The notes beneath the pieces are model-generated. The model searched no databases and had not been told where the DNA came from. It saw only the letters and a program-made list of their open reading frames with translations. A DNA stretch of 64,000 nt from Abyssogena phaseoliformis symbiont OG214 (GTDB lineage Bacteria; Pseudomonadota; Gammaproteobacteria; PS1; Pseudothioglobaceae), in contig NZ_AP012977.1 in the NCBI RefSeq assembly GCF_016592595.1, positions 1,403,912 to 1,467,911 of the forward strand. The letters run 5' to 3'. The translations under genes and the position numbers were made by a program. Of this stretch, positions 21,462-33,685 are shown piece by piece (position 1 is the stretch's first letter; each line of letters starts with the position of its first letter).

Positions 21462-21884
21462 ATGATTGCAATGTGCCCAAACTGTGGCGGACTTAACAAC
21501 ATTCCAAAAGACAAATTAAACAACAAGCCCAATTGTGGAAAGTGCAAAAGTCTAATTTATAACAGACAGCCTATTAATATGAGTGGTGTACAACTCACTC
21601 GTGCAATAGAAAAAACCAATGAATTGTTGGTGGTTGATTTTTGGGCAACTTGGTGTGGTCCCTGTAAAATATTCGCCCCTACTTTTAAACAAGTAGCAGC
21701 TCAACTTGAGCCTAAAGCCCGATTTATCAAAATCGAAACCGACAAAGAACAGGCCATTTCCACCAAGCACAACATTCGCTCCATTCCAACACTAGCCATT
21801 TTTAAAAATGGTAAAGAGGTAGCGCGTGTTTCTGGCGCACTTAGTGCGCCAGATTTTACTAATTGGGTTAATCAACATATATAG
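21462..21884 (+). CDS. trxC: Thioredoxin 2 (zinc-finger thioredoxin)
   Basis: 140 residues. The N-terminal zinc finger has two Cys pairs (MCPNCGGLNNIP and CGKCKSLIY) and the thioredoxin domain has the active site FWATWCGPCKIFAPTF and the cis-proline loop RSIPTLAIFKNG. This layout is TrxC, a stress-linked cytosolic disulfide reductase. A strong bidirectional terminator follows immediately, separating it from the convergent rRNA operon. Confidence 0.95.
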   Translation: MIAMCPNCGGLNNIPKDKLNNKPNCGKCKSLIYNRQPINMSGVQLTRAIEKTNELLVVDFWATWCGPCKIFAPTFKQVAAQLEPKARFIKIETDKEQAISTKHNIRSIPTLAIFKNGKEVARVSGALSAPDFTNWVNQHI

Positions 21885-21903
21885 GAATAATCATTTAGGC
21901 AAT

Positions 21904-21941
21904 AAAAAACCCCAGCATCAAAAAGATGTCTGGGGTTTTTT
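21904..21941. terminator. Bidirectional rho-independent terminator between trxC and the rRNA operon
   Basis: AAAAAACCCCAG (21904-21915) pairs perfectly with CTGGGGTTTTTT (21930-21941) around a 14-base loop. The A-run and T-run at opposite ends make it work in both directions: for trxC on plus and for the 5S rRNA end of the rRNA operon on minus. Confidence 0.93.
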
Positions 21942-21949
21942 AAATTTAA

Positions 21950-22067
21950 AGCCTAGCAATGTCCTACTCTCACATGGGGAGACCCCACACTACCATCGGC
22001 GCTAAGTGGTTTCACTTCTGAGTTCGGGATGGGATCAGGTGGGTCACACTCGCTATTGTCACTAAGC
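21950..22067 (-). rRNA. rrf: 5S ribosomal RNA
   Basis: On the minus strand the 5' end reads TGCTTAGTGACAATAGCG, followed by the conserved CCCACCTGATCCC, CCGAACTCAGAAGTG, GCCGATGGTAGTGTGGGG and the 3' AGAGTAGGACATTGCTAGG region. Length is about 118 bases. It is the last gene of the rRNA operon. Ends are estimated to within a few bases. Confidence 0.96.
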
Positions 22068-22371
22068 AAACTTAGTGTCTCATTCGCCTATTTTCGGTTT
22101 TTTCGACGTTAAATTTAAAAAAAATTCAATCACATAGTTTGCACTATACTCTTTCATATTTTAAAAATATGCCTTGCAAAATTCCAAAAATAGTCAAATC
22201 TGTTAACTTATGTTTTATAAGTTAGAGACGAATTAAAAAGTTTTTATACCTTGGCTACAAGTATCCAGAAGATATAACAATTAAATACATTCATAAAATT
22301 TGTCGCTTATCAGCGTATTGCATGACACATCAACACAAAAATTACAGACTCACTCAAATAATTTGGGTGTT
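22068..22371. other. 23S-5S spacer
   Basis: About 300 bases with no gene. The stretch beside the 23S 3' end pairs with the 23S 5' flank (see the 23S entry). A TCACTCAAATAAT motif at 22350-22362 resembles the repeat box found twice in the 16S-23S spacer, and CGCTTATCAGCG lies near 22300. Otherwise featureless and AT-rich. Confidence 0.6.
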
Positions 22372-25277
<2,906 letters not shown>

Positions 25278-25312
25278 AGATAACCCCAAAGTATCTGTTT
25301 GTATCTTCCATC

Positions 25313-25409
25313 TTTTGCTTATTTTCTGCGTCATTTTTTTCGCTCACTTGTCGTTTGGATTAACCAAACTCCTACGCTCACTCAAAAAATTTCTTGAAAA
25401 TAAGCAAAA
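25313..25409 (-). repeat. Structured spacer repeat, copy B (between tRNA-Ala and 23S)
   Basis: Outer arms TTTTGCTTATTTTC (25313-25326) and GAAAATAAGCAAAA (25396-25409) are perfect 14-bp complements. Inside is GTTTGG-ATTAA-CCAAAC (25353-25369), then ACTCCTAC and the box TCACTCAAAAAAT ending at 25390. The 24 bases 25367-25390 match 26070-26093 (copy A) at 21 positions. The hairpin arms differ from the other copies but remain paired. Confidence 0.7.
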
Positions 25410-25456
25410 TCTGAAATCACAAACCTACAAAGGTTATAGGTTTCGTATTTCACCTT

Positions 25457-25494
25457 GAATTCACCAATTGTGATAAATCACAATTGGTGAATTC
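25457..25494. repeat. 18-bp perfect inverted repeat in the rRNA spacer
   Basis: The left arm at 25457-25474 (GAATTCACCAATTGTGAT) is exactly complementary to the right arm at 25477-25494, separated by AA. As RNA it would make a very stable hairpin in the precursor upstream of 23S. No T-run follows in the transcribed direction, so it is unlikely to be a terminator. It may be an RNase III site. Confidence 0.85.
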
Positions 25495-25640
25495 TTTATT
25501 TCATTGCTAGTTTTTACACTAGCGATGAGAATCCATATTTTTTGAAATTGTTGTGTCAATGCAATTCACCAATGAAAACTGTCATCACAACAGTCTTTGC
25601 GTTGTTATATTGCATATTTACAAACTTTACTTCATGTATT

Positions 25641-25656
25641 AAATTGTTAAAGAGCT
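25641..25656 (-). promoter_or_regulatory. boxA antitermination site in the 16S-23S spacer
   Basis: On minus it reads AGCTCTTTAACAATTT, nearly identical to the E. coli boxA core. This site recruits NusB-NusE and the antitermination complex in rRNA operons. Confidence 0.8.
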
Positions 25657-25740
25657 CCACACCCGAAAGCGTGGTATAAAAACTTAAACAAGGCAACGAT
25701 TAAAAATTGCCTTGTTTAAGTTTTAAAATAAAAGAATATT

Positions 25741-25816
25741 TGGTGGAGCCAGGGAGGATCGAACTCCCGACCTCTTGCGTGCAAGGCAAGCACTCTCCCA
25801 GCTGAGCTATGGCCCC
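25741..25816 (-). tRNA. tRNA-Ala (anticodon TGC)
   Basis: 76 bases including encoded CCA. The 5' GGGGCCATAGCTCAGC, anticodon stem-loop CTTGCCTTGCACGCAAG with TGC, T-loop GTTCGATCC and 3' CCACCA are standard. Located in the 16S-23S spacer. Confidence 0.98.
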
Positions 25817-25840
25817 TAAAACAGCATAAAAAATACTGCA

Positions 25841-25921
25841 ATTTTATTTTTTACAAAGCGGATGTGAGGGCGTTTACGAGTAAGTAAACGACTAAACATC
25901 TAACACTGTAAAAAATAAAAT
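25841..25921. repeat. Structured spacer repeat, copy C (between the two tRNAs)
   Basis: Outer arms at 25841-25855 (ATTTTATTTTTTACA) and 25907-25921 are perfect 15-bp complements, ending right against the tRNA-Ile 3' end. The inner hairpin is CGTTTAC-GAGTAA-GTAAACG (25871-25890), followed by AC. Apparently the same architecture as copies A and B, though its orientation may be reversed. Confidence 0.65.
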
Positions 25922-25922
25922 T

Positions 25923-25999
<77 letters not shown>

Positions 26000-26014
26000 A
26001 AAATTACTGGTTTA

Positions 26015-26110
26015 TTTTTCATTCTTCTGCATTATTTTCTTAACTCGGGTAGTCATGTAGCTACTACCACACTCCTACCTTCACTCAAAAAATACCTTGA
26101 ATAATAAAAA
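26015..26110 (-). repeat. Structured spacer repeat, copy A (between 16S and tRNA-Ile)
   Basis: Contains inner hairpin GGTAGT (26048-26053) with ACTACC (26063-26068), followed by ACTCCTAC and TCACTCAAAAAAT, then ACCTTGAATAATAA. On the other side lies TTCTGCATTATTTTC, resembling the copy B arm region. The outer arms pair less perfectly than in copies B and C. Confidence 0.6.
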
Positions 26111-26214
26111 ATATCCTACGTAATCACTATAAAAGTTATTACACAAAAGTGTAATGTAATTCTTCTTATCTTTATAATCATCAAACAACTTGTTGTGGAC
26201 ACTCATACTTTTCT

Positions 26215-27762
<1,548 letters not shown>

Positions 27763-27906
27763 TTCTAACTACTTAGAACATTGGCAACATTCAAATGAAT
27801 GAATGCGCTTTGCGTTCAATTTTTTGAAAAGCTTGTTTGCTTTAGTTTTTAATGTGCACTTGCACAATTTTATTGTACGAGTGCCCACACAAGTTGTTTG
27901 ATAGTT

Positions 27907-27918
27907 TTTTAAAGAGCA
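27907..27918 (-). promoter_or_regulatory. boxA antitermination site in the rRNA leader
   Basis: On minus it reads TGCTCTTTAAAA, matching the boxA core TGCTCTTTA. It lies about 50 bases downstream of the proximal rRNA promoter and 145 upstream of 16S. Confidence 0.75.
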
Positions 27919-27967
27919 ACTACAACATAAATAGCCAAGGCAATTTTCTGATGCAGTGAAAGTTGGA

Positions 27968-27995
27968 ATTATACCGCCAACTGATAACCTGTCAA
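27968..27995 (-). promoter_or_regulatory. Proximal rRNA operon promoter
   Basis: On minus, consensus -35 TTGACA (27995-27990), a 16-base spacer and consensus -10 TATAAT (27973-27968). The sequence just after the -10 is TCCAACTTTCACTGCA; the 12 bases ACTTTCACTGCA also follow the distal promoter. Confidence 0.9.
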
Positions 27996-28073
27996 GCGTT
28001 GTTTTAAACTTTTATTTTCCGACTTTTCCTTGCATTAAAAACAAAGGCTGTTTATGTGCAGTGAAAGTACAGG

Positions 28074-28101
28074 ATTATACTAAGAAAACACACCGGATCA
28101 A
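28074..28101 (-). promoter_or_regulatory. Distal rRNA operon promoter
   Basis: On minus, -35 TTGATC (28101-28096), 16-base spacer and -10 TATAAT (28079-28074), followed by CCTGT and the same ACTTTCACTGCA as the proximal promoter. The -35 begins 3 bases past the stop of the upstream rhodanese gene. Confidence 0.75.
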
Positions 28102-28104
28102 GTG

Positions 28105-28584
28105 TTAATTAACATTATTTTTGAAAGGTGTTAATTTATCTTCTGAAACCGCTCTATTAAGCCATTTATCAGCTTGGTCAATATCAACAATTGCATGATT
28201 AACATTCACCATTTCAAAATCGTTATCGTTCCAACCCTTGATGCCCATTTTTAATGAGCGCATTTTGGTAAAGCCCATTTTTTGCATAGTAAAGGCTGCA
28301 AGTGCGCTACGATTACCTGAACGGCAAATTACAACAATATTTTGCTCCCTTGCCTGTACTAATTTAGGCACAGTGTCGTCATAATTCCAAACACAAGCAC
28401 CTTCAAGCACACCTCTAGGAACATGAATTGAATGCTTAATGTGCATCATATCAAATTCATCTTGCTCGCGAATATCTAGTAATATTAAATCAGCGTTGTA
28501 CTTAATCTCTTCTTCCAAATCCCATGGAAACACTTCACCTACTATTGTTAATGCCTGCGCTACTAGTTTTTGATATCCATCCAT
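28105..28584 (-). CDS. Rhodanese-like domain protein
   Basis: 159 residues from ATG 28584 (MDGYQKLVAQALTIVGEVFP). The rhodanese core reads LILLDIREQDEFDMMHIKHS, HVPRGVLEG and the active-site loop VVICRSGNRSALAAFTM with the catalytic Cys, then GFTKMRSLKMGIKGWNDNDF. A TTG at 28599 would extend it into narL. It sits 5 bases after the response regulator, so it is probably the last gene of the gshA-mnmE-narXL run. The neighbourhood hints that it works with that two-component system or with sulfur handling; this is inference. Confidence 0.88.
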   Translation of the reverse strand: MDGYQKLVAQALTIVGEVFPWDLEEEIKYNADLILLDIREQDEFDMMHIKHSIHVPRGVLEGACVWNYDDTVPKLVQAREQNIVVICRSGNRSALAAFTMQKMGFTKMRSLKMGIKGWNDNDFEMVNVNHAIVDIDQADKWLNRAVSEDKLTPFKNNVN

Positions 28585-28589
28585 TGGCT

Positions 28590-29219
28590 TTATTTGCAAT
28601 AGCCTTTTTGTGTCACCATGACTGCCACTTCAACGCGTGAACTGAGTGATAATTTTTTAAGAATTGATTTAACATGAAGTTTAACTGTGCCATCAGAGAT
28701 GCCCAGTTCTCTAGCAATGACTTTATTACTATAACCGTTGGATACTTGACAGACCACTTCTTTTTCTCGGCTGGTTAAGGAGTTAAACGAAGGTTCATTA
28801 TCGGTTAATTCATCTCGTAGAGCCTTTGCTAGTACGTGTGTCATATCTTGTGCAACAACAATTGAGCCTTTAACAACTTCATCTAAAGCATCAACCAGTG
28901 CATCTGGATCCATATCCTTTAATAAGTAACCTTGGGCACCATGTTTAAGACAATTACGTAAATCATGTTCTTGGGTGCTGGTAGTTAGCATCACAATTGG
29001 TGTGGTGATGTTTTTTTCTTTGAGCGTTTTTAATACTTCGAGTCCAGACATTTGTGGCATACGTAAATCTAGTAGAATAATATCCACTGATAAAGAAGGA
29101 ATTTCTGCCAAGCCTTGTTCTGGCGAAGCAGCAGCACTGGCGCTAATTTGTTTAGATTCTAACAAGGCAATGAGTCCGTTACGAAACAAGGCATGGTCGT
29201 CAATGATATAGATTTTCAT
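28590..29219 (-). CDS. NarL/FixJ-family response regulator
   Basis: 209 residues. The receiver domain (about 1-118) has the acidic pair IDDH, phospho-acceptor Asp51 in IILLDLRMPQMSG and Lys101 in YLLKDMDPDA. The LuxR-type HTH (about 145-205) reads LTSREKEVVCQVSNGYSNKV and ELGISDGTVKLHVKSILKKL. The domain order and the pairing with a HisKA_3 kinase fit NarL, which controls nitrate/nitrite-responsive genes. The signal here is not proved. It overlaps the kinase gene by 4 bases. Confidence 0.92.
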   Translation of the reverse strand: MKIYIIDDHALFRNGLIALLESKQISASAAASPEQGLAEIPSLSVDIILLDLRMPQMSGLEVLKTLKEKNITTPIVMLTTSTQEHDLRNCLKHGAQGYLLKDMDPDALVDALDEVVKGSIVVAQDMTHVLAKALRDELTDNEPSFNSLTSREKEVVCQVSNGYSNKVIARELGISDGTVKLHVKSILKKLSLSSRVEVAVMVTQKGYCK

Positions 29220-30700
29220 GACAGTTTCGGGAAGTTGACGATAACGCGTGTACCTTCATCGACTTCTGATTCAATTTCAATGCTAGCACCAATTCTTATT
29301 GCTCGTTCTTTCATAATATTCATGCCAATATTATTCCCCATTACTTCACTTTCATTTTGGTCTTTTTCAAATCCAACACCATTATCCTCAATCAATAATT
29401 GACAATTAGGCTCTGCCAAAAGAAAAACACGTACATTACGAGCTTTGGCGTGTTTGCGTATATTGGACAACGCCTCTTGAGTGATGCGCATAATTTGTAT
29501 TTCAACTTCTGGGGATACTTGCAGTTTGCCTTCAACTTGTAAATAAGTGGCAATGCCTTCTTCTGACATAAATCGATTGAGTAAATTTGTTAAAGAAGCT
29601 TCAATCCCTTTAGGGTCTAATGGCACACGAAAATTACACATCAGCTCACGCAGCTCTTGGTTTGCTTGAGTAATATTAGATTGTAAACTCAACACTTTAT
29701 CACTCGCATCAGATTTTTTGCCTGCTTTAAGCATGTTCCCAAGTACCGTTACTTGCAGTTTTAAACTGCAAATAGTTTGGGCTAATGAATCATGTATCTC
29801 TTGTGATAAAAACAAACGCTCTTGTGACAATTCCATGCGCTTGGTTTGGGCATCTAAGCGAGCTTTATCTAGTGCAATAACGATATTTTCAGCAATAGAA
29901 CTGAGCAGTGCACGTTCATCAAAAGCCAGCGAGGGCAATGTATCAAAAAATAAATTAAAAGTGCCTAGTGTTTTCCCATGATATCTAAGCGGGATAAATA
30001 TCGTACCAACGCTTGCCTTAGTTTGAGATTTTTTACCGACGCATTGTGCGCAAGTATGTACACTAAACTGCACACAAGTATCACTTGCCATAGCCACCTC
30101 ACCACAAAAGCAATCTGCACTTAATACATCTGTTACTTGACCTTGCTTGTCAATAACGCCTTGTGTTGCCATCAAATGAAGCTGGCCATCATCAGATAAA
30201 CTGCGTGCAGCACCTGATGAGGCGCCAGTCATGTTAATAAAAATGTCTAAAAAGTGTGTGAACAATTCATCAATCGAATGCATTTTATTAAGTTTTGATG
30301 ACACGCTATAGAGCGTCTCTAAAGAGGCAGATTTTTTACTTAAACGCTGAATTTGTTTGTTTAAGATGCTTTCCATATCATCATATAAATGTTGATTTTC
30401 ATCAACTAAATGATTAATGGCTTTTGCAACAGGCTGAAATGTGGTTCTTTGGTGGTCACTTAAACGCACACTTTGATTAAACTTACAACCATCTACCCAA
30501 CTTTGCAAATCACTAAATGGTAATAAGAAATCTTGACGAATGGATAAATAGAGGCCTAAATAAACCAATAGAATTAAGACAACCAACAATACATCCACGA
30601 CATTAATCATTGTATAAGCAAGCACTACCTCATACATTAACAATGGCGAGAGCAAAATCGTGACCAGAAAGTAAATGTAGAATTTTATTCTAATATTCAT
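29216..30700 (-). CDS. NarX-type sensor histidine kinase with GAF domain
   Basis: 494 residues. Two adjacent membrane helices lie near residues 8-30 and 33-55 with almost no periplasmic segment between them, unlike classic NarX. A HAMP-like linker precedes a GAF domain (about 125-290) with Cys at 197, 199, 209, 217 and 220. HisKA_3 follows with the phospho-acceptor His303 in FLSQEIHDSLAQTICSLKLQ, then an HATPase (ITQEALSNIRKHAKA; LLIEDNGVGF; GMNIMKERA). The missing periplasmic domain suggests sensing in the membrane or cytoplasm, perhaps through the Cys cluster. It is translationally coupled to the regulator. Confidence 0.9.
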   Translation of the reverse strand: MNIRIKFYIYFLVTILLSPLLMYEVVLAYTMINVVDVLLVVLILLVYLGLYLSIRQDFLLPFSDLQSWVDGCKFNQSVRLSDHQRTTFQPVAKAINHLVDENQHLYDDMESILNKQIQRLSKKSASLETLYSVSSKLNKMHSIDELFTHFLDIFINMTGASSGAARSLSDDGQLHLMATQGVIDKQGQVTDVLSADCFCGEVAMASDTCVQFSVHTCAQCVGKKSQTKASVGTIFIPLRYHGKTLGTFNLFFDTLPSLAFDERALLSSIAENIVIALDKARLDAQTKRMELSQERLFLSQEIHDSLAQTICSLKLQVTVLGNMLKAGKKSDASDKVLSLQSNITQANQELRELMCNFRVPLDPKGIEASLTNLLNRFMSEEGIATYLQVEGKLQVSPEVEIQIMRITQEALSNIRKHAKARNVRVFLLAEPNCQLLIEDNGVGFEKDQNESEVMGNNIGMNIMKERAIRIGASIEIESEVDEGTRVIVNFPKLS

Positions 30701-30733
30701 ATGTTTAGTTTTAAACCAGAAAGCTGGTTTTCC

Positions 30734-32077
30734 TTATTTTCCGATACAAAAAGAAGAAAATATTTCACCAAGTAAATCATCCGATGAAAACTCACCAGTA
30801 ATACTACCCATAGATTGACCAGCAAAGCGTAAATCTTCAGCCATTAGCTCTACTGCACCATTTTCTAATTGCATAATGGCATTTTTAATAGACGCTAATG
30901 ACGCTTCTAGGGCAATAATATGACGTTTTCTGGCAAGCACAACCCCTTCTGAAAAATCTTCTAATCCTGCAATATCAGACAACTCTTTTCGTAACAGCTC
31001 CATGCCTTTTGAATGCTTGGCTGAAACTGACAATTGAACAACATCATTAATCACGTCTCTTTCAATAGTGCCGCCTATTAAGTCCACTTTATTTTTGATT
31101 AGTAATAAGGATTGATAATCCATATTTTTAGGCAATATAGAAAAATCTGGCTTGTCATCTTGCGCGTCAAACACCATCAGCACTACATCAGCACGCTCAA
31201 TCTCCAAATGCGCTCTTTTGATGCCTTCTTTTTCTACCTTATCATAACTATCATGCAGACCTGCTGTATCAATAATATTAAGTGGCATGCCGTTTACATG
31301 AATGGTTTCTTTTAACACATCACGCGTTGTACCTGCAATATCAGTCACAATAGCGCTGGATTCTTGTGTGAGCGCATTCAGCAACGAAGACTTGCCAGCA
31401 TTAGGCTTACCAGCAATGGCAACATTTAACCCTTCTCTTAAAATAACACCTTGTGTGGCAGATTTTAAAATGGTTTCAACCGCTTGTTTAATGCCTTTTG
31501 CTTTAAGTTTAACTTGCTCAGATTGTAAAAAATCAATTTCCTCATCCGAAAAATCAATAGTCGCTTCAACAAAAACTCGAAGTTCAATAATGGACTTGGT
31601 AAGCGCGTTAACTTGACTAGAAAACACGCCTGATAAAGACCTAAATGCTGATTTAGAAGCGCGCTTTGAGTTAGCATCAATCATATCTGCCACCGCTTCT
31701 GCTTGCACCAAGTCCATTTTTCCGTTTAAAAAAGCGCGTTTTGAAAATTCACCTGGTTCAGCTGGTTTGGCGCCCATTGATATGGCAGATTCTAACAAAC
31801 AACGCATCACACTCATGCCACCATGCCCTTGAAATTCTAATATATCTTCGCCTGTAAATGAATGCGGTTTAGGAAAAAAAAGAGCAATGCCTTTGTCTAT
31901 CTCAACATTTTCTTGGTCAAAAAATAAACCATAATGCGCATAACGCGGCTTGGGAACAAGGCCAAGCATTTTTTTTGCAATAACTTTACATAATGGCCCT
32001 GATACACGCACCACGCCAATGCCGCCTTTACCAATTCTACTGGCCAATGCACAAATTGTTGTTTCACTACTGTTCAT
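30734..32077 (-). CDS. mnmE: tRNA modification GTPase MnmE
   Basis: With MnmG it installs the cmnm5 group on wobble U34 of tRNAs. 447 residues, normal length. N-terminal folate-binding domain (GKGGIGVVRVSGPLCK; EFQGHGGMSVMRCLLE; EPGEFSKRAFLNGKMDLVQA), then the G domain with P-loop GKPNAGKSSLLNAL, DIAGTTRDVLKE and DTAGLHDS, and the C-terminal CIGK with the functional Cys. It sits 7 bases after gshA. Confidence 0.97.
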   Translation of the reverse strand: MNSSETTICALASRIGKGGIGVVRVSGPLCKVIAKKMLGLVPKPRYAHYGLFFDQENVEIDKGIALFFPKPHSFTGEDILEFQGHGGMSVMRCLLESAISMGAKPAEPGEFSKRAFLNGKMDLVQAEAVADMIDANSKRASKSAFRSLSGVFSSQVNALTKSIIELRVFVEATIDFSDEEIDFLQSEQVKLKAKGIKQAVETILKSATQGVILREGLNVAIAGKPNAGKSSLLNALTQESSAIVTDIAGTTRDVLKETIHVNGMPLNIIDTAGLHDSYDKVEKEGIKRAHLEIERADVVLMVFDAQDDKPDFSILPKNMDYQSLLLIKNKVDLIGGTIERDVINDVVQLSVSAKHSKGMELLRKELSDIAGLEDFSEGVVLARKRHIIALEASLASIKNAIMQLENGAVELMAEDLRFAGQSMGSITGEFSSDDLLGEIFSSFCIGK

Positions 32078-32084
32078 TAATTTT

Positions 32085-33638
32085 TTAGGTATTTTTAAAA
32101 TACTCAGTTAAAAATATATCAAAACTCACTAAATCAGAGGCTTTGATCTGTTGCTGCTTTTTGCATGAAACCTTTGCCTGATGATCCAAATAATCAAAGT
32201 GTTTTTGATTGATTGTGTTGGATAAAAAATCGTTTCTATACTGTTTAGACAATGAATTAGTATAATCAAAAAATCCCTGATTGCGCTCTTTCATCTGACT
32301 AAGTGTTATCGCAGAAGGCGTTAAATTTGGATTATTAATACGACGTGCTATATCCCGAACAGACACTTGGTGGCTTTCACTTAGTAAGGTTGCACATTGC
32401 TCAATCTTAGCCATAATATCACCTCCCCACTTTTGAAGTGAAGCCTGTGTGCCTCTATGCATTAACATTAATTTAGGCTTGCGACCCTCATGGGCAACTA
32501 GCTGGTCATTAGTGTCAATTTCAAGCTGCTCTAAGGTAGAAATAGCACAAGATGGTTCAAGCAAACAAAACAACATAAAAGCCTCTAAAAAATAAACTTG
32601 TGCTTTGTCGATACCCAGTGGCAAGAGTGGATTGATATCTATTGACCTTAACTCAACATAGCTAATGCCGCTACTACTTAGTGCATCTAGGGGTTTTTTA
32701 TCTGGCTCAACCAGCGGTTTTGGGCGTACAGAAGCATAATATTCATTTTCAATTTGCAAAATATTGGTATTAAGTTGTTGATATTTCCCATGGCGTTTTA
32801 AGCCAATCATTTCATACTCAGAACAAGCCGTTTGCATACCTACTTTAAGACTATTTACATAATGGCTCAAACTATTGTAATTGGCCTTAACACCTGCTTC
32901 ATCCTCAGCCAAATTCTGATAGCCAATATCCCCCATGCGCAAAGAAGTGGCATGAGGTTCATACAAAGTTGACTCATTAAACTCAACCAACGAATGCGCA
33001 TGATAGCCTTTTAAAAACGACTTACACACAGCAGGCGATGCACCGAATAAATAAGGAATTATCCAGCCATAACGCACTATATTACGGGTTAAGTCCATAT
33101 AACCATTATCAATAAATGACCTTAATGCCTCTGTAGGAGTAAGCAATATTTGATATTGCTGCCAGAACTCACGGGAAAATGAATAATTGAAATGGATGCC
33201 TGCAATGGTTTGCATCACACTGCCGTAACGATTTGCCAACCCTTGACGATAAATTGTTTTCATCATGCCTTGGTTAGAAGTACCATATTGAGCAATGGGA
33301 ATGGTGGTTTCGCCACGAATAACACAAGGCATACTTGTCGGCCAAAAGTTTTGATCCTTAGGCAAATGATAATACAAATAATGCTGTGTGTCTTCTAAAA
33401 AAGACAACATTTCTACCGCATTACCAAGCGGCGGCGTTACCAATTCTATTAATGACTCAGAAAAGTCCGTAGTGATATTAGGGTGTGTCAATGCACAACC
33501 AAAAGTTTGAGGGTGTGGCGCTTGAGAAATACCACCTTTTCTTGACACACGCAACCCTTCTTTTTCTAGGCCCATTAAATTGCCCTTCAATAGCCCACTA
33601 TACGGCTTTAGTTGTTGAATTTTTTCCTGTAATTGCAA
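32085..33638 (-). CDS. gshA: Glutamate-cysteine ligase (E. coli type)
   Basis: First step of glutathione synthesis: ATP-dependent joining of glutamate and cysteine. 517 residues, the length of the gammaproteobacterial type. Motifs include GLEKEGLRVSRKGGISQAPH, TDFSESLIELVTPP, IAGIHFNYSFSREFW and SSSGISYVELRSIDINPLLP. It is likely the first gene of the minus-strand run gshA-mnmE-narX-narL-rhodanese and diverges from the Nudix gene. Confidence 0.96.
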   Translation of the reverse strand: MQLQEKIQQLKPYSGLLKGNLMGLEKEGLRVSRKGGISQAPHPQTFGCALTHPNITTDFSESLIELVTPPLGNAVEMLSFLEDTQHYLYYHLPKDQNFWPTSMPCVIRGETTIPIAQYGTSNQGMMKTIYRQGLANRYGSVMQTIAGIHFNYSFSREFWQQYQILLTPTEALRSFIDNGYMDLTRNIVRYGWIIPYLFGASPAVCKSFLKGYHAHSLVEFNESTLYEPHATSLRMGDIGYQNLAEDEAGVKANYNSLSHYVNSLKVGMQTACSEYEMIGLKRHGKYQQLNTNILQIENEYYASVRPKPLVEPDKKPLDALSSSGISYVELRSIDINPLLPLGIDKAQVYFLEAFMLFCLLEPSCAISTLEQLEIDTNDQLVAHEGRKPKLMLMHRGTQASLQKWGGDIMAKIEQCATLLSESHQVSVRDIARRINNPNLTPSAITLSQMKERNQGFFDYTNSLSKQYRNDFLSNTINQKHFDYLDHQAKVSCKKQQQIKASDLVSFDIFLTEYFKNT

Positions 33639-33685
33639 AACAAGTCCAGATGCTAAAATAGCATTATTTTACATTAGGGCAACTG

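Larger units (their letters stand above)
25278..25740. other. tRNA-Ala to 23S spacer with nested inverted repeats and boxA
   Basis: No gene. From the 23S side it holds a 97-base stem-loop (25313-25409), an 18-bp perfect hairpin (25457-25494), a small hairpin around GCTAG/CTAGC near 25508-25523, a CAATTCACCAATG partial copy of the hairpin arm near 25560, and a boxA antitermination site (25641-25656). These are listed separately below. Confidence 0.8.
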
